Shown here in pieces: positions 1 through 9,432 of a stretch of DNA of 64,000 bases. Source of the DNA: Prochlorococcus sp. AG-409-B05 (GTDB taxonomy: Bacteria; Cyanobacteriota; Cyanobacteriia; PCC-6307; Cyanobiaceae). Both the position numbers and the translations under genes were made by a program. How positions within the stretch are numbered: position 1 is the stretch's first letter; every line of letters starts with the position of its first letter. The notes beneath the pieces were generated by a model. It was not told the origin of the DNA and did no database searches. It saw only the letters and a list, made by a program, of their open reading frames with translations. The stretch spans positions 93,678 to 157,677 of the forward strand of contig QCJK01000001.1 of the NCBI GenBank assembly GCA_003216075.1, written 5' to 3'.

Positions 1-238
1 CTAGTGCCACTGCCGTTGGAAGAGCCTGTTCAATCTGACCTCCAGCCAATTCGCATGCTGCAAGACAAAGAATTGGTCTTAAACGCTTTCCTCCTGCAAG
101 CAATGAATAACGCATAGCTTGCCTAAGGCTTTCTGGTCGTTCAGGACCTAGTGAATCATCTAATGCTTGCTCAACGAGATCCCTGGCATGAGCCATATAA
201 GCGGAAAACTCGAAAGTAGTAGTAACCGCTTCCACCAT
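1..238 (-). CDS. crtE: Geranylgeranyl diphosphate synthase, N-terminal part (runs off the window)
   Basis: The first 79 residues of a trans-isoprenyl diphosphate synthase, which condenses isopentenyl diphosphate with allylic diphosphates to make the C20 precursor of carotenoids and the phytyl chain of chlorophyll. The visible part holds the family's GGKRLRP substrate-binding motif at about residues 49-55, after a typical helical N-terminus. The aspartate-rich DDxxD motifs lie beyond the window edge. The start is the ATG at 238. It lies 41 bases downstream of folD on the same strand, so the two are probably co-transcribed. The enzyme class is secure from the motif and position; the C20 product is inferred from the cyanobacterial context. 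Confidence 0.85.
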   Translation of the reverse strand, partial: MVEAVTTTFEFSAYMAHARDLVEQALDDSLGPERPESLRQAMRYSLLAGGKRLRPILCLAACELAGGQIEQALPTAVAL

Positions 239-279
239 GAAAAATTGCTAGTTGGCCGGATTCTCTCAGCTCTTAAGTG

Positions 280-1188
280 TCATGGAAGCAAATCTCCCAT
301 GGTCAACGACAAACCGCAATGATGTTGCCATCTGTTTACAGCATTGACAAGCAACATTGTGACTGTCATAGGGCCCACTCCACCAGGGACTGGAGTGAGC
401 GCGTGAACAAATGGAGCCACCTCTTTAAAACGTACATCTCCACAAAGTTTATAGCCGGATTTTTCTCCTAATTCAGGATTTTTAAAGACCCTATGAATAC
501 CCACATCTATTACCACAGAATTATCTTTGACGTGTTCTGCACCAATCATCTGTGGTTTTCCAGCTGCAACAACTAAAAGGTCAGCCTCTTTAGTCAACAA
601 AGATAATTCTTTGGTATAGGAATGAGCCACACTTACTGTCGCATTGGCCGATTGCAACATTAAAGCCATTGGTTTTCCAACAAGAATGCTTCGACCAATT
701 ACTACTGCTCTTTTACCCTCAATTTCTATATCATTTCGTTCTAAAAGAGCCATTATTCCTGCTGGCGTACAAGAACGTGGAGCAGAATCTCCCTTAATCA
801 ATTTACCAAGATTTAAACTATGTAAACCATCAACATCCTTCTCTGGCTTGATAATACTTAAAAGCAAAGTCTCATCAAAACCTATTGGCAAGGGCAATTG
901 AAGGAGGATTCCATCAACATTGTTATTGTGATTGAGAGATTCAATTTTTCTAATAACCTCATCCAGAGAAGTAGTTGCTGGCAAATGTGTTCCATAGCTA
1001 GCCACCCCAATCCTTGAACAGGCCTTCTCTTTATTTGACACGTAAACTCCACTTGCAGGATCATCGCCAATGCGAATAACAGCAAGTCCAGGAGGTCTCC
1101 CTGCATTCGCAAGACTTGCTGATATCTCCAACTGGAGACGTTGCTCCAACTCTTCAGAGAACTTCCTACCATCGAGTATTAGTGTCAT
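280..1188 (-). CDS. folD: Bifunctional methylene-tetrahydrofolate dehydrogenase/cyclohydrolase FolD
   Basis: Oxidises 5,10-methylene-THF to methenyl-THF with NADP and hydrolyses it to 10-formyl-THF, supplying one-carbon units for purines and formyl-methionine in the cytosol. The 302-residue length is normal. Visible signatures are the catalytic YxxxK (Tyr49, Lys53), the substrate strip GILLQLPLP near residue 95, the nucleotide-binding GRSxxVGxP near 165 and the C-terminal [10 protein letters not shown]. The ATG start is well placed and there is no sign of truncation. It is divergent from the HD-domain gene at 1261, with 72 bases between them, and is followed by crtE on the same strand. Confidence 0.97.
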   Translation of the reverse strand: MTLILDGRKFSEELEQRLQLEISASLANAGRPPGLAVIRIGDDPASGVYVSNKEKACSRIGVASYGTHLPATTSLDEVIRKIESLNHNNNVDGILLQLPLPIGFDETLLLSIIKPEKDVDGLHSLNLGKLIKGDSAPRSCTPAGIMALLERNDIEIEGKRAVVIGRSILVGKPMALMLQSANATVSVAHSYTKELSLLTKEADLLVVAAGKPQMIGAEHVKDNSVVIDVGIHRVFKNPELGEKSGYKLCGDVRFKEVAPFVHALTPVPGGVGPMTVTMLLVNAVNRWQHHCGLSLTMGDLLP

Positions 1189-1260
1189 TCAATCAAACGA
1201 TTTTTAATTAAAGTATGCATTGAATAAAAAACTAGTCCTCAACGTCAACATTCCAATTCT

Positions 1261-3357
1261 GTGATCAGAATAACAAGCTTACAGAAATTTTGGCACAACC
1301 TCTGGCGAAGTTGGTTGCGAAGCGAGTCACCTCGGCGTGCTGTATTGCAATGGTCAAGTCCTGACAAGGCAGGGTTAATTGTTGTTTGTTTTGTGTTGGC
1401 AATAATCTCTGGCTTCCATTGGCTGCAAGTACCAGAACTTACACCTGGGATGGTTGCAATCACTGATCAATTAGCTCCAAAAGATGCTTTAGTCAAATAC
1501 AAAGATCCAGAAAATCAAAAAGGATCCGAGCTAATCCAAAGCACAATATTTGTTCAAGTCATAGACAAAAAACAATCAAATTTACTCTACAAAAATCTCA
1601 CCCAAAAGTTAAAAGAGCTAGAGATAATAGCAAGTAGTAACAATGCGGAACGTGTTGGTCCAATAAATCTATCTAAAGAAGAACAAATGTGGCTTAGTAA
1701 TCGTACTAAAACTATACAAGAAAAGTGGGAAAAAGAAATTTCATTAGCCGCCAACAGAATGCTGAGTCAGGGCTTAGTTAATACACTTAGTTTTGAACAA
1801 ATACGCGAAGCATCTTCACTTCAATTAGCCCAGCTTGGTGCAAGAGAAACTCCATCAAGAAGCATCGGAATAAAATTACTTTCAACCACATTTCATGGGA
1901 GGAGTAATCTCAAAAGAGATTCTGCATTACAAGGCTTGCTAGAGGACACAATAACAAAACAAAATAGAAACATAATAGTTAATACTGGAGATGTTATTAC
2001 AAAAAAAGGGGAGCCAATTAGTCCTCAGGCCTATTATGTACTTGATCATTTCAAATTAATAAAAAAAAGTCCAAAATATTTACTATTTCTCAAAGCCTTT
2101 ACAGAAAACCTAGCAAGCACTTTAGTCTTAATCTTAATCATGAGAAGAGAAAGGCCTTGCCTACAACCAAGGCATGGTCTACTTGGAGTGGGATTATTAA
2201 TTACTGCGCAATTAGCTCAACTAAGCAAGGGATTAATTGGGGCTTCTTTTAGTCCATTAGCAATCTTAGTCCCTCCAACACTTCTAGTCTCCCAAGGCCT
2301 TGGATCAACCACAGCTCTTGCATGGTTAGCAGTAGCAAGCCTTCAATGGCAAATTCCTATCAATGGAATGGGAGAAGGACGAATGATGGTTGCTTGCGCC
2401 GTTTCAGCAATCGTGGCTTTGCAAGCAGCCAATATGAGAAGCAGAGCTCAATTACTCCAAATGGCATTTTTGATGCCATTTGGAGCTTTATTAAGTGAAT
2501 GGTTTTTGTTAAGAGGTAGGGGCGTCCCAAATTCTTCAGATCAATTGCTCTATGAAGCAGTGGTAATGGGATCTCTATTGATGATGACAATTCTTCTAGT
2601 TCCAATTATTGAAAATACATTTGGTCTAATTACAAAAGCAAGATTGATGGAGCTAACTGATCAAGAAAGACCACTACTAAGACGTCTTTCTTCAGAAGCT
2701 CCGGGAACATTCGAGCACACATTAATGATTTGTGGATTAGCTGAAGAAGGAGCTAGAAGTATTGGAGCGGATGTTGACTTGATTCGAACCGGTTCTCTTT
2801 ACCATGATGTTGGAAAGCTCCATGCACCTGAATGGTTTATAGAGAATCAAGAAGAAGGAATAAATCCACATGATCAACTCAATGATCCATATGCAAGTGC
2901 AAATGTATTGCAAGCTCACGTAGATGAAGGTCTCAAGCTTGCTCGAAGGCATCGACTACCACGCCCAGTAGCTGATTTCATTCCTGAACATCAAGGCACA
3001 CTAAAGATGGGATATTTCCTTCATCAAGCCAGAAAGCTGAATCCATCAGTATCCGAGAGCCAATTCCGTTACCGAGGGCCTTCCCCTCGCTCAAGAGAAA
3101 CGGCCATACTTATGCTTGCCGATGGTTGTGAAGCTGCCCTTAGATCTCTAGACCCAAAGACAACTGATTCAGAAGCATGCAAAACAGTAAGATTAATAGT
3201 GGAAGCCAGACAACATGATGGTCAATTAAAAGATAGCAGCCTTACGAGAGCAGAAGTTGAATTAGTAATAAGAGCATTTGTGACTGTTTGGAGAAGGATG
3301 AGACACAGAAGAATTCCATACCCAATATCTTCAACAAAAAGATCTTTTCCTGCGTAA
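1261..3357 (+). CDS. 7TM-HD family membrane phosphohydrolase (PgpH-like)
   Basis: A 698-residue membrane protein in the 7TMR-HD family, whose studied member PgpH hydrolyses cyclic di-AMP. One membrane segment lies near residues 38-56, followed by an external domain, then a run of hydrophobic helices at about 275-460, then a cytoplasmic HD domain. Metal-binding residues are visible: His486, His515-Asp516 (in YHDVGK) and a later His577 (in EHQGT). The start is a GTG at 1261; there is no better in-frame codon nearby. In cyanobacteria this family is probably the main c-di-AMP phosphodiesterase, so a role in potassium/osmotic or day-night signalling is likely but inferred. It is convergent with the next gene. 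Confidence 0.88.
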   Translation: MIRITSLQKFWHNLWRSWLRSESPRRAVLQWSSPDKAGLIVVCFVLAIISGFHWLQVPELTPGMVAITDQLAPKDALVKYKDPENQKGSELIQSTIFVQVIDKKQSNLLYKNLTQKLKELEIIASSNNAERVGPINLSKEEQMWLSNRTKTIQEKWEKEISLAANRMLSQGLVNTLSFEQIREASSLQLAQLGARETPSRSIGIKLLSTTFHGRSNLKRDSALQGLLEDTITKQNRNIIVNTGDVITKKGEPISPQAYYVLDHFKLIKKSPKYLLFLKAFTENLASTLVLILIMRRERPCLQPRHGLLGVGLLITAQLAQLSKGLIGASFSPLAILVPPTLLVSQGLGSTTALAWLAVASLQWQIPINGMGEGRMMVACAVSAIVALQAANMRSRAQLLQMAFLMPFGALLSEWFLLRGRGVPNSSDQLLYEAVVMGSLLMMTILLVPIIENTFGLITKARLMELTDQERPLLRRLSSEAPGTFEHTLMICGLAEEGARSIGADVDLIRTGSLYHDVGKLHAPEWFIENQEEGINPHDQLNDPYASANVLQAHVDEGLKLARRHRLPRPVADFIPEHQGTLKMGYFLHQARKLNPSVSESQFRYRGPSPRSRETAILMLADGCEAALRSLDPKTTDSEACKTVRLIVEARQHDGQLKDSSLTRAEVELVIRAFVTVWRRMRHRRIPYPISSTKRSFPA

Positions 3358-3407
3358 AAAAACAAATCTATGGCAATCACCTCATACATCAAATAATAAT
3401 TATAAGC

Positions 3408-3800
3408 TCAAAGTCTTACCCCTTTTCTATGAATAGGACGACACCAATAGATTAATGCTAGCAAGTTTAAAACTGCTATAAGCAAAGACAAACCACTCAA
3501 TCCAGCAACATCACCTTCTCTAACTAAACGAACAATTCCATATGGGAAGGTTCCTGATAATGCCATTGATAAAGCAACAATTGAGAGAATCACGCCCCAT
3601 CGTCGCTGAGCCAATAGGCCTGCAGAAGCAACAATTCCAACAATTGCTGCAGGCCAAGCAAGCGATATTGCCAAGCTGATATTGACAATCGGAAGATCTG
3701 GGTTTGTAAAAGCAACCAAACCAATAAAAGGAAGAACAGCAACATTTGCAAGCAAACCAATCCAGGTAAGTAACCAATAGCCTCTTGCTACATTTTTCAT
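3408..3800 (-). CDS. Small multi-pass membrane protein, unknown function
   Basis: I do not recognise this 130-residue protein. It is almost entirely hydrophobic, with about four predicted membrane helices (near residues 8-30, 40-62, 68-88 and 103-122) and a basic C-terminus (RPIHRKGVRL), which by the positive-inside rule puts that end in the cytoplasm. It starts at an ATG, ends 50 bases from the convergent HD gene, and lies 108 bases downstream of the MTH1187-type gene on the same strand. Codon use matches its neighbours, so it is probably a real conserved cyanobacterial gene. Confidence 0.75.
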   Translation of the reverse strand: MKNVARGYWLLTWIGLLANVAVLPFIGLVAFTNPDLPIVNISLAISLAWPAAIVGIVASAGLLAQRRWGVILSIVALSMALSGTFPYGIVRLVREGDVAGLSGLSLLIAVLNLLALIYWCRPIHRKGVRL

Positions 3801-3908
3801 AAGCTCTTCTCCATTTTCTTTATAGTAAAAACATTAGAAGTTAATTGCATGCAACAAAAAATCTATGGTTGTAAATAAAAGCCCTTAAAAGTATAAAAAC
3901 AAAAAACC

Positions 3909-4211
3909 TCATGTGAAATCCCTATTAACAATACTAGGGACTTTTTCTCTAAATGACTGCATACGATCAGTTCGAGTATTCACCTTCAGGGTTGTGTAAA
4001 TCCTTGCAGCACCAAGGCGGTGAACCGCCTTATGACAGTCCTTTATACATTCAAAAACCTTGTCCCATTCACCTTCTATTGCAGTCCCATTTGGACCAAT
4101 TTCATAATCCAAGCCTTTGCCCTCAATAACTTCTATGCAAGCAGCTACAAAAGGTGAAAGGGATAAACCTACCCCCAATGGCACTAAACAAAGATCAACA
4201 CTTACAAGCAT
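3909..4211 (-). CDS. MTH1187/YkoF-like thiamine-binding domain protein
   Basis: A 100-residue protein matching the MTH1187 (DUF77/Thiamine_BP) family. It begins with the family's beta strand MLVSVDLCLVPLG, then a polar stretch with SLSPFVAACIEVI, the segment YEIGPNGTAIEGEWDKVF and a C-terminal strand ending in KVNTRTDR. Members are small ferredoxin-like-fold proteins, some of which bind thiamine or related pyrimidines; the biological role is not settled. It starts 25 bases after the stop of the 80-residue gene upstream, so the two are likely one transcript. Confidence 0.82.
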   Translation of the reverse strand: MLVSVDLCLVPLGVGLSLSPFVAACIEVIEGKGLDYEIGPNGTAIEGEWDKVFECIKDCHKAVHRLGAARIYTTLKVNTRTDRMQSFREKVPSIVNRDFT

Positions 4212-4236
4212 TACTTCATTCCAAAAACAATAATGA

Positions 4237-4479
4237 TCAATGACTCATTTCACGCGGAAAACAATTGATTGGATACCTAACAGTTCTCCAAGAACCACTA
4301 TGAGTCATAACTTCAACCCCAATCTCTCTCTGACTCAATGAACAATTCAATCCCTGCCCATCACACCAGTCTCTAGCTGCACCTATTGCAGCCTCAATTG
4401 ATTCATAAGGTGCATCCAAAACTGGATGAGGACTGCCGTCCAAAGCTGCGAGCCTATAAAGCTTGTGATGAGAAGACAT
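4237..4479 (-). CDS. Conserved hypothetical protein, 80 aa
   Basis: A small soluble protein that I do not recognise at family level. It has an N-terminal SSHHKLYRLAALDG, an amphipathic helix (about residues 26-40, EAAIGAARDWCDGQG) and a C-terminal beta-rich part (VMTHSGSWRTVRYPI). No membrane segment or metal site is evident beyond two cysteines. The ATG start at 4479 is followed by ordinary coding sequence and the gene sits 25 bases before the MTH1187-type gene. It is probably a real picocyanobacterial gene with no assigned function. Confidence 0.7.
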   Translation of the reverse strand: MSSHHKLYRLAALDGSPHPVLDAPYESIEAAIGAARDWCDGQGLNCSLSQREIGVEVMTHSGSWRTVRYPINCFPREMSH

Positions 4480-4646
4480 CTATGTTCACTTACCCAACCG
4501 TCACCCATGCTCGCATGGATCTATTTCATTACCTAAGCAAAAGTAGCTTTACGGGTCATGGGCTTAACTCTTTTTATCACTCTTAAACCTATATGCCGCA
4601 CCAAAAAGCAAATAAAAACAGAAGAATCACAATGAGAAGCTCAAAT

Positions 4647-6269
4647 TCAAATACTTGGTCGAGAATTCAGTTCCACATCATCACGCTGGGGATGAATTGA
4701 CTTATGCCCCAAAGCAGAAACAAGACGATTCAAGGCATTCACATAAGCCTGAGCTGCAGCAACAACAATGTCCGTATCAGCAGAGTGGCCTGAATAAATC
4801 TGTCCATCGCGACGCAAGCGAATAGTTACTTCGCCCATGGCGTCAATCCCTTCAGTAACTGACTTAACAGAGAATTCAATTAGTTCATTAGGTTCATCCA
4901 CAAGCTGTTTTAATGCTCTACATACGGCATCAACAGGACCTGTCCCTATAGCGACTGAAGTATCTTCATGACCTTGTTGGTCGGCCAACGTGACAGTAGC
5001 AGTCGGCCTAAGAGCACTTCCACAACTAACTTGAACTAGGCTGAGTTGAAATCTTGCCTCTGGTTGCTGTACTTGCTCACTAACTATTGCCTCAAGATCT
5101 CTATCGGTAATATCTCTTTTACGATCTGCTAAATCTTTAAATCTTGTAAAAGCCTCATTAAGATCTTCTCTACTTAAATCATAACCAAGTTCCTCAAGTC
5201 TTGCTCGAACAGCACTTCGACCACTTAACTTACCAAGTGAAATTCTGTTATCATTTAAACCAACTGTTCTAGCATCTACGATCTCATATGTAAGTCGATT
5301 CTTTAAAACTCCATCCTGATGAATACCTGACTCATGTGCAAATGCATTCGCTCCAACTATTGCTTTATTAGGCTGAACCACCATCCCAGTTAGATTAGAA
5401 ACCAATCTTGAAGTCTTTGTTATCTCTTCAGTTCTTACAGCAGTTAGAGGAGTTGGGCTATCTGCATCTCTTCCAAAATAAGGATTAAAATACCTTCTTC
5501 TAACATGTAACCCCATCACCAATTCTTCTAACGCTGCATTGCCAGCTCGTTCTCCTATTCCATTAATAGTACATTCAAGTTGTCTTGCACCATTCTTAAC
5601 GGCCTCCAAAAAATTTGCTACTGCCAAGCCTAAATCATTATGACCGTGAACCGAAAGAATCGCTTCATTAATATTAGAAACATTCTTATTAATTCCATTA
5701 ATTAATCCACCAAATTCTGTAGGTGTTGTATACCCGACAGTATCAGGAATATTTATAGTTCCTGCACCAGCAGAAATAGCAAGTTCAATAACTTGATATA
5801 AGAATTCTGGATCACTTCTTCCAGCATCTTCACAAGAAAATTCAACATCATCAACTAAAGATCTGGCATACTGAACCATTTCAGGAACAATATCAAGGAC
5901 CTCCTGTCTGCTCTTCTTCAATTTATGTTCTAAATGAATATCACTCGTAGCAATAAAAGTATGGATACGTTTATTAATTGCCGGCTCAATAGCTTTTGCA
6001 CAAGCTTGAATATCAGCAGAGGAAGCACGTGCAAGGCCACAAATAATAGGTCCTTCTCCCCCGCCTACCAGCTCAGCGATACGATGTACAGCGGCAAAAT
6101 CCCCTTGACTGGCAAAAGGAAACCCGGCTTCGATTACATCAACTCCCAGCCTTGCTAGTTGTTGAGCGATGGCAAGCTTTTCTTCCAAATTCAGACTAGC
6201 TCCAGGAGATTGCTCTCCATCACGGAGTGTTGTATCAAAAATAAGAACGCGACCTGGGTCTTTGGCCAT
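4647..6269 (-). CDS. leuA: 2-isopropylmalate synthase
   Basis: Condenses acetyl-CoA with 2-oxoisovalerate, the first committed step of leucine synthesis. At 540 residues it has the normal two-part form: an N-terminal TIM barrel with [12 protein letters not shown] (residues 12-23) and the metal-binding [13 protein letters not shown] near 207-219, then a C-terminal LeuA dimer/regulatory domain (about 395-520) that binds leucine for feedback inhibition. The ATG is preceded by a strong purine tract (AGGGGG) about 6 bases upstream, which supports the start. It lies alone, with a 361-base gap upstream and 167 bases downstream. Confidence 0.97.
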   Translation of the reverse strand: MAKDPGRVLIFDTTLRDGEQSPGASLNLEEKLAIAQQLARLGVDVIEAGFPFASQGDFAAVHRIAELVGGGEGPIICGLARASSADIQACAKAIEPAINKRIHTFIATSDIHLEHKLKKSRQEVLDIVPEMVQYARSLVDDVEFSCEDAGRSDPEFLYQVIELAISAGAGTINIPDTVGYTTPTEFGGLINGINKNVSNINEAILSVHGHNDLGLAVANFLEAVKNGARQLECTINGIGERAGNAALEELVMGLHVRRRYFNPYFGRDADSPTPLTAVRTEEITKTSRLVSNLTGMVVQPNKAIVGANAFAHESGIHQDGVLKNRLTYEIVDARTVGLNDNRISLGKLSGRSAVRARLEELGYDLSREDLNEAFTRFKDLADRKRDITDRDLEAIVSEQVQQPEARFQLSLVQVSCGSALRPTATVTLADQQGHEDTSVAIGTGPVDAVCRALKQLVDEPNELIEFSVKSVTEGIDAMGEVTIRLRRDGQIYSGHSADTDIVVAAAQAYVNALNRLVSALGHKSIHPQRDDVELNSRPSI

Positions 6270-6630
6270 TGAGGCCCCCTAAATAATTAGTCGTAAGGAC
6301 TGTGATACTTTAATACTAATTCAATTACTGCGAAATTCCATGGAAGTAGTATTAACTTCAACAAGTATTATAAAAGAAAATAATTAATCTTTTTCCGTAT
6401 AGCTAGATTTATCAATGTGGAAGAGAGGCAATAAGATCTAATTTCAGCATTCCAAGGGAGTCATCTTGTTTAGAAAAGAATTTAATATCCCTGAAAGCAT
6501 TTCCAATCTTTATTTTCTCCATCACCATCAAAAAAAAACCTTGCATGCCTCTATTATCACTTATATAAGTGACAATGAATTCTTAAATGCCTCAAAAGCG
6601 TTATAAATTCAATAAAACGGTTCTTGAAAT
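6270..6630. other. Intergenic region between divergent leuA and the GH57 gene
   Basis: About 360 AT-rich bases with no gene I can support. It must hold the leuA promoter on the minus strand and that of the GH57 gene on the plus strand. Two perfect palindromes stand out: TTCCATGGAA at 6336-6345 and the 16-base TCACTTATATAAGTGA at 6557-6572, the latter about 58 bases before the GH57 start and a possible operator. I see no leader peptide rich in leucine codons that would suggest attenuation of leuA. Confidence 0.5.
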
Positions 6631-8202
6631 TTGAACAAAGGCGGACTTGCTCTGGTTCTTCATGCTCATCTACCTTTTGTAAGATCAGCAGAATCAGGTT
6701 CTCTAGAAGAGGATTGGTTCTTCCAAGCACTCTTAGAGTGCTATCTGCCATTGCTTGACATCCTGGAGAAGGCAGCTGCATCCAAAAAACAAAAACCAAA
6801 AATTACCATTGGAATTTCTCCAACTCTTCTTTCATTACTACAGGATCCAGATCTAAAAAAACGATTTCCTAATTGGCTAGAGATAAGGTTAGATCTTCTC
6901 AAGAAAGTACCCGATCAATTTAAAAATCCAGCTATTGACCTTAGGAACAACTTCCTTGATCAATATAGACAATGGGAAAAATCCAAAGGTGATCTAATAA
7001 AAAGATTTGCTGATCTTCAAAAGGCTGAAGTGGTTGATTTATTAACTTGCGCAGCAACTCATGGTTATTTACCTCTACTTCGAGAACACCCAGAGACCGT
7101 ACGGGGTCAATTAAATACAGCAGTCAAAGAACATACTCGTATTTTTGGACTGCCTCCTTTAGGTATTTGGCTCCCAGAATGTGCTTATTACGAAGGGCTA
7201 GATCATTTAATGATTAAAGCTGGACTGCGTTATGCAGTTCTTGACGGTCATGGATTACTTCATGCCTCTCCTAGACCACGATATGGTTTATATGCACCAA
7301 TATGCACGAAAAATGGTGTGGCATTTTTTGGCAGAGATAGTGATTCAACCCTTCCAGTTTGGTCCGCAAGGGATGGATACCCTGGAGAATCTTCATACCG
7401 AGAATTCCACAGAGATCTTGGTTGGGATTTACAAGAAGATGAACTGAATAAGCTTGGCATCAAAGGAACACGACCATTAGGCATAAAATTACATCGAGTT
7501 ACTGACCAAAGATTACCGCTAGAAGCTAAAGCTATTTACGACCCAGCCATTGCAAAATCTCTAGTTAAAAAACATGCAAAGAAATATTTAAGTGAACGTC
7601 ATATCCAACTAAAAAGAATAGAGGCAACTATAAATAGTCAAGCATTATTAGTTGCCCCATTTGATGCTGAGCTCTTTGGTCATTGGTGGTTTGAAGGACC
7701 TGCTTTTATCAGAGAACTTTTCAAACAGGCCTCATCTGAACAAGTTGAATTTACACATCTAAAAGATATTCTAAATTCAAATTCTAAACTTCAATTATGT
7801 AATCCATGTCCATCAAGTTGGGGACAAGGTGGCTATCACGAATACTGGCTAAATGACACAAACGCATGGATTGTTATGGAATGGAGTAAAGCAGGTAAAG
7901 CAATGATTCATTTCAGTAGTATGACAGGTTTAAAGAAATCACATCTAAGAATTCTTGAACAAGCTGCAAGAGAACTCTTACTTGCACAATCCTCAGACTG
8001 GAGCTTCATCTTAAAAGCTGGAACAACAATAGAACTTGCAAAAGCACGAATCTCACGTCACCTTGAACGCTTCTGGAAATTAATTGAAGCAATTGATAAA
8101 AACACAATTCCTTCAGAAGAATTTCTAAAAAAAATTGAAGAAGAAGACTCAGTCTTCCCTCTAATTGATATCAATGATTGGTCTAAAAAAATACCTTTAT
8201 GA
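6631..8202 (+). CDS. Glycoside hydrolase family 57 protein (probable 1,4-alpha-glucan branching enzyme)
   Basis: A 523-residue GH57 enzyme with a DUF1957-type C-terminus. It shows HAH at residues 11-13, the probable nucleophile Glu183 in WLPEC, and the probable acid/base Asp345 in FDAELFGHWWFEG. These match the branching-enzyme branch of GH57, which transfers alpha-1,4 glucan chains to alpha-1,6 positions during glycogen synthesis; amylopullulanase-like activity is the alternative. Translation appears to begin at TTG 6631, as the family motif starts only about 10 residues later. The gene is convergent with crtL and their stops overlap by 6 bases. Confidence 0.87.
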   Translation: MNKGGLALVLHAHLPFVRSAESGSLEEDWFFQALLECYLPLLDILEKAAASKKQKPKITIGISPTLLSLLQDPDLKKRFPNWLEIRLDLLKKVPDQFKNPAIDLRNNFLDQYRQWEKSKGDLIKRFADLQKAEVVDLLTCAATHGYLPLLREHPETVRGQLNTAVKEHTRIFGLPPLGIWLPECAYYEGLDHLMIKAGLRYAVLDGHGLLHASPRPRYGLYAPICTKNGVAFFGRDSDSTLPVWSARDGYPGESSYREFHRDLGWDLQEDELNKLGIKGTRPLGIKLHRVTDQRLPLEAKAIYDPAIAKSLVKKHAKKYLSERHIQLKRIEATINSQALLVAPFDAELFGHWWFEGPAFIRELFKQASSEQVEFTHLKDILNSNSKLQLCNPCPSSWGQGGYHEYWLNDTNAWIVMEWSKAGKAMIHFSSMTGLKKSHLRILEQAARELLLAQSSDWSFILKAGTTIELAKARISRHLERFWKLIEAIDKNTIPSEEFLKKIEEEDSVFPLIDINDWSKKIPL

Positions 8203-9432
8203 ATTGAGGCCAACCCCGAAAACCATCCCGATCTTTACTTTCCAAGGGGAAATATAAAATAATCTAAGCATTACAACCAACAATCTTGGTAAAGGAAGAG
8301 TATTTGCTAAAAATCCAGCCCAATCTTGCTTAGGCAATCGAAAAAATGTTTCAAAAAACCTACGCAATCTTGCCTCATCAAAACTCATCAATCTACGTAA
8401 ACCAAATTGATATAAACGATGACGTTGCACAAGTTCAGGAGTCCAAAGGACCTCCCATCCTCTCTTAGCTAAAGACGCTGAATCCAAGTAAGGTCTTTCA
8501 TCCATATCCAAAGCCAACTGTTTTGCCAATGTTGGAGCTCTTCTTAAAAGAGCTCCAACCATGTAACCAGAGGCAGGATGAACCATGCTTGCAGCTCCAC
8601 CAAAGGCAAGCAAAGGTTGATTGCGATGTGGAAGAGGCAAATTCATCGGGAAAAGGCAATGTTCCTCATGAATAATTTCGTTTATCTCAACACCCCTATG
8701 AGTTAAACGATCATGCAACCTATTTCTCAAAGTTTTTAATGAAATTGGTGGCGCACATGCCAAAGAAGTTTCCTCAACAAAAAAAACTCCATCACCAAAA
8801 TCCATTGCATAAAGAAAGGTTGGAGGTTTTTTTAACTGATCTGAATCGAGATGATCAGGCCGAAAATCCATAAGAACAAATTGTTCCTTTTCTACAGGAG
8901 GTGAACTAAATCTTCCAACCACTCCATAGGCTGCTTGTTGAGCAACTGGACCATGATCTGGTCTGGTGATGAATCGACTGCGATGTCCACTCGCATCAAT
9001 AACTAAGCGGGCATGAAAAATTTCACCGGATTCGCAAACAACTTCAGATTTACTACCTAAGACACGAATATCTTTTGCTGTCTCTACATTCCAGATCACC
9101 CCTTCACATCTTAAAAGCAATGATTTTTGTAATGCAAACTGATCAAATAAACCATAATCAAAATGATGTTCAATTGGACTATTACCTTCTTGACCATCTC
9201 CATTGCCAAAATAACTAACTGTATTTACCCAACGATGACCCAATAATGAAGCCAAGCCTAATGACTCAAGTTCCTCAGCCCAAATACCATAAGTATTAGG
9301 CCAAGGTTTATCTGGAGCATGAGAAGCAAGAGCAGTTACTGAAAGACCATGCTCTACCAACTCAGCAACAATGCATAGAGCGGCCGGCCCAGCTCCCAGC
9401 ACCAAAACATCGGTACAAGTTGTCAAGGTCAA
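8197..9432 (-). CDS. crtL-b: Lycopene cyclase (probably beta type)
   Basis: A flavoprotein-fold lycopene cyclase of 411 residues, forming ionone rings on lycopene for beta-carotene and zeaxanthin. It has an N-terminal dinucleotide-binding [10 protein letters not shown] (about residues 10-19), the family's FLYAMDF...FFVEETSL segment near 225-240 and the C-terminal [17 protein letters not shown]. Prochlorococcus carries both beta- and epsilon-type cyclases; placement next to gyrA and the EETSL wording point to the beta type, but I cannot settle the ring specificity by eye. It starts at TTG 9432, overlapping the gyrA stop in TTGA, so the two genes are translationally coupled. Confidence 0.88.
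   Translation of the reverse strand: MTLTTCTDVLVLGAGPAALCIVAELVEHGLSVTALASHAPDKPWPNTYGIWAEELESLGLASLLGHRWVNTVSYFGNGDGQEGNSPIEHHFDYGLFDQFALQKSLLLRCEGVIWNVETAKDIRVLGSKSEVVCESGEIFHARLVIDASGHRSRFITRPDHGPVAQQAAYGVVGRFSSPPVEKEQFVLMDFRPDHLDSDQLKKPPTFLYAMDFGDGVFFVEETSLACAPPISLKTLRNRLHDRLTHRGVEINEIIHEEHCLFPMNLPLPHRNQPLLAFGGAASMVHPASGYMVGALLRRAPTLAKQLALDMDERPYLDSASLAKRGWEVLWTPELVQRHRLYQFGLRRLMSFDEARLRRFFETFFRLPKQDWAGFLANTLPLPRLLVVMLRLFYISPWKVKIGMVFGVGLNS

Noticed and set aside
4386..4586. Plus-strand ORF of 66 aa between the 80-aa gene and leuA
   Set aside because: About half lies antisense to the 80-aa gene; no family resemblance, no ribosome-binding site and an odd composition.
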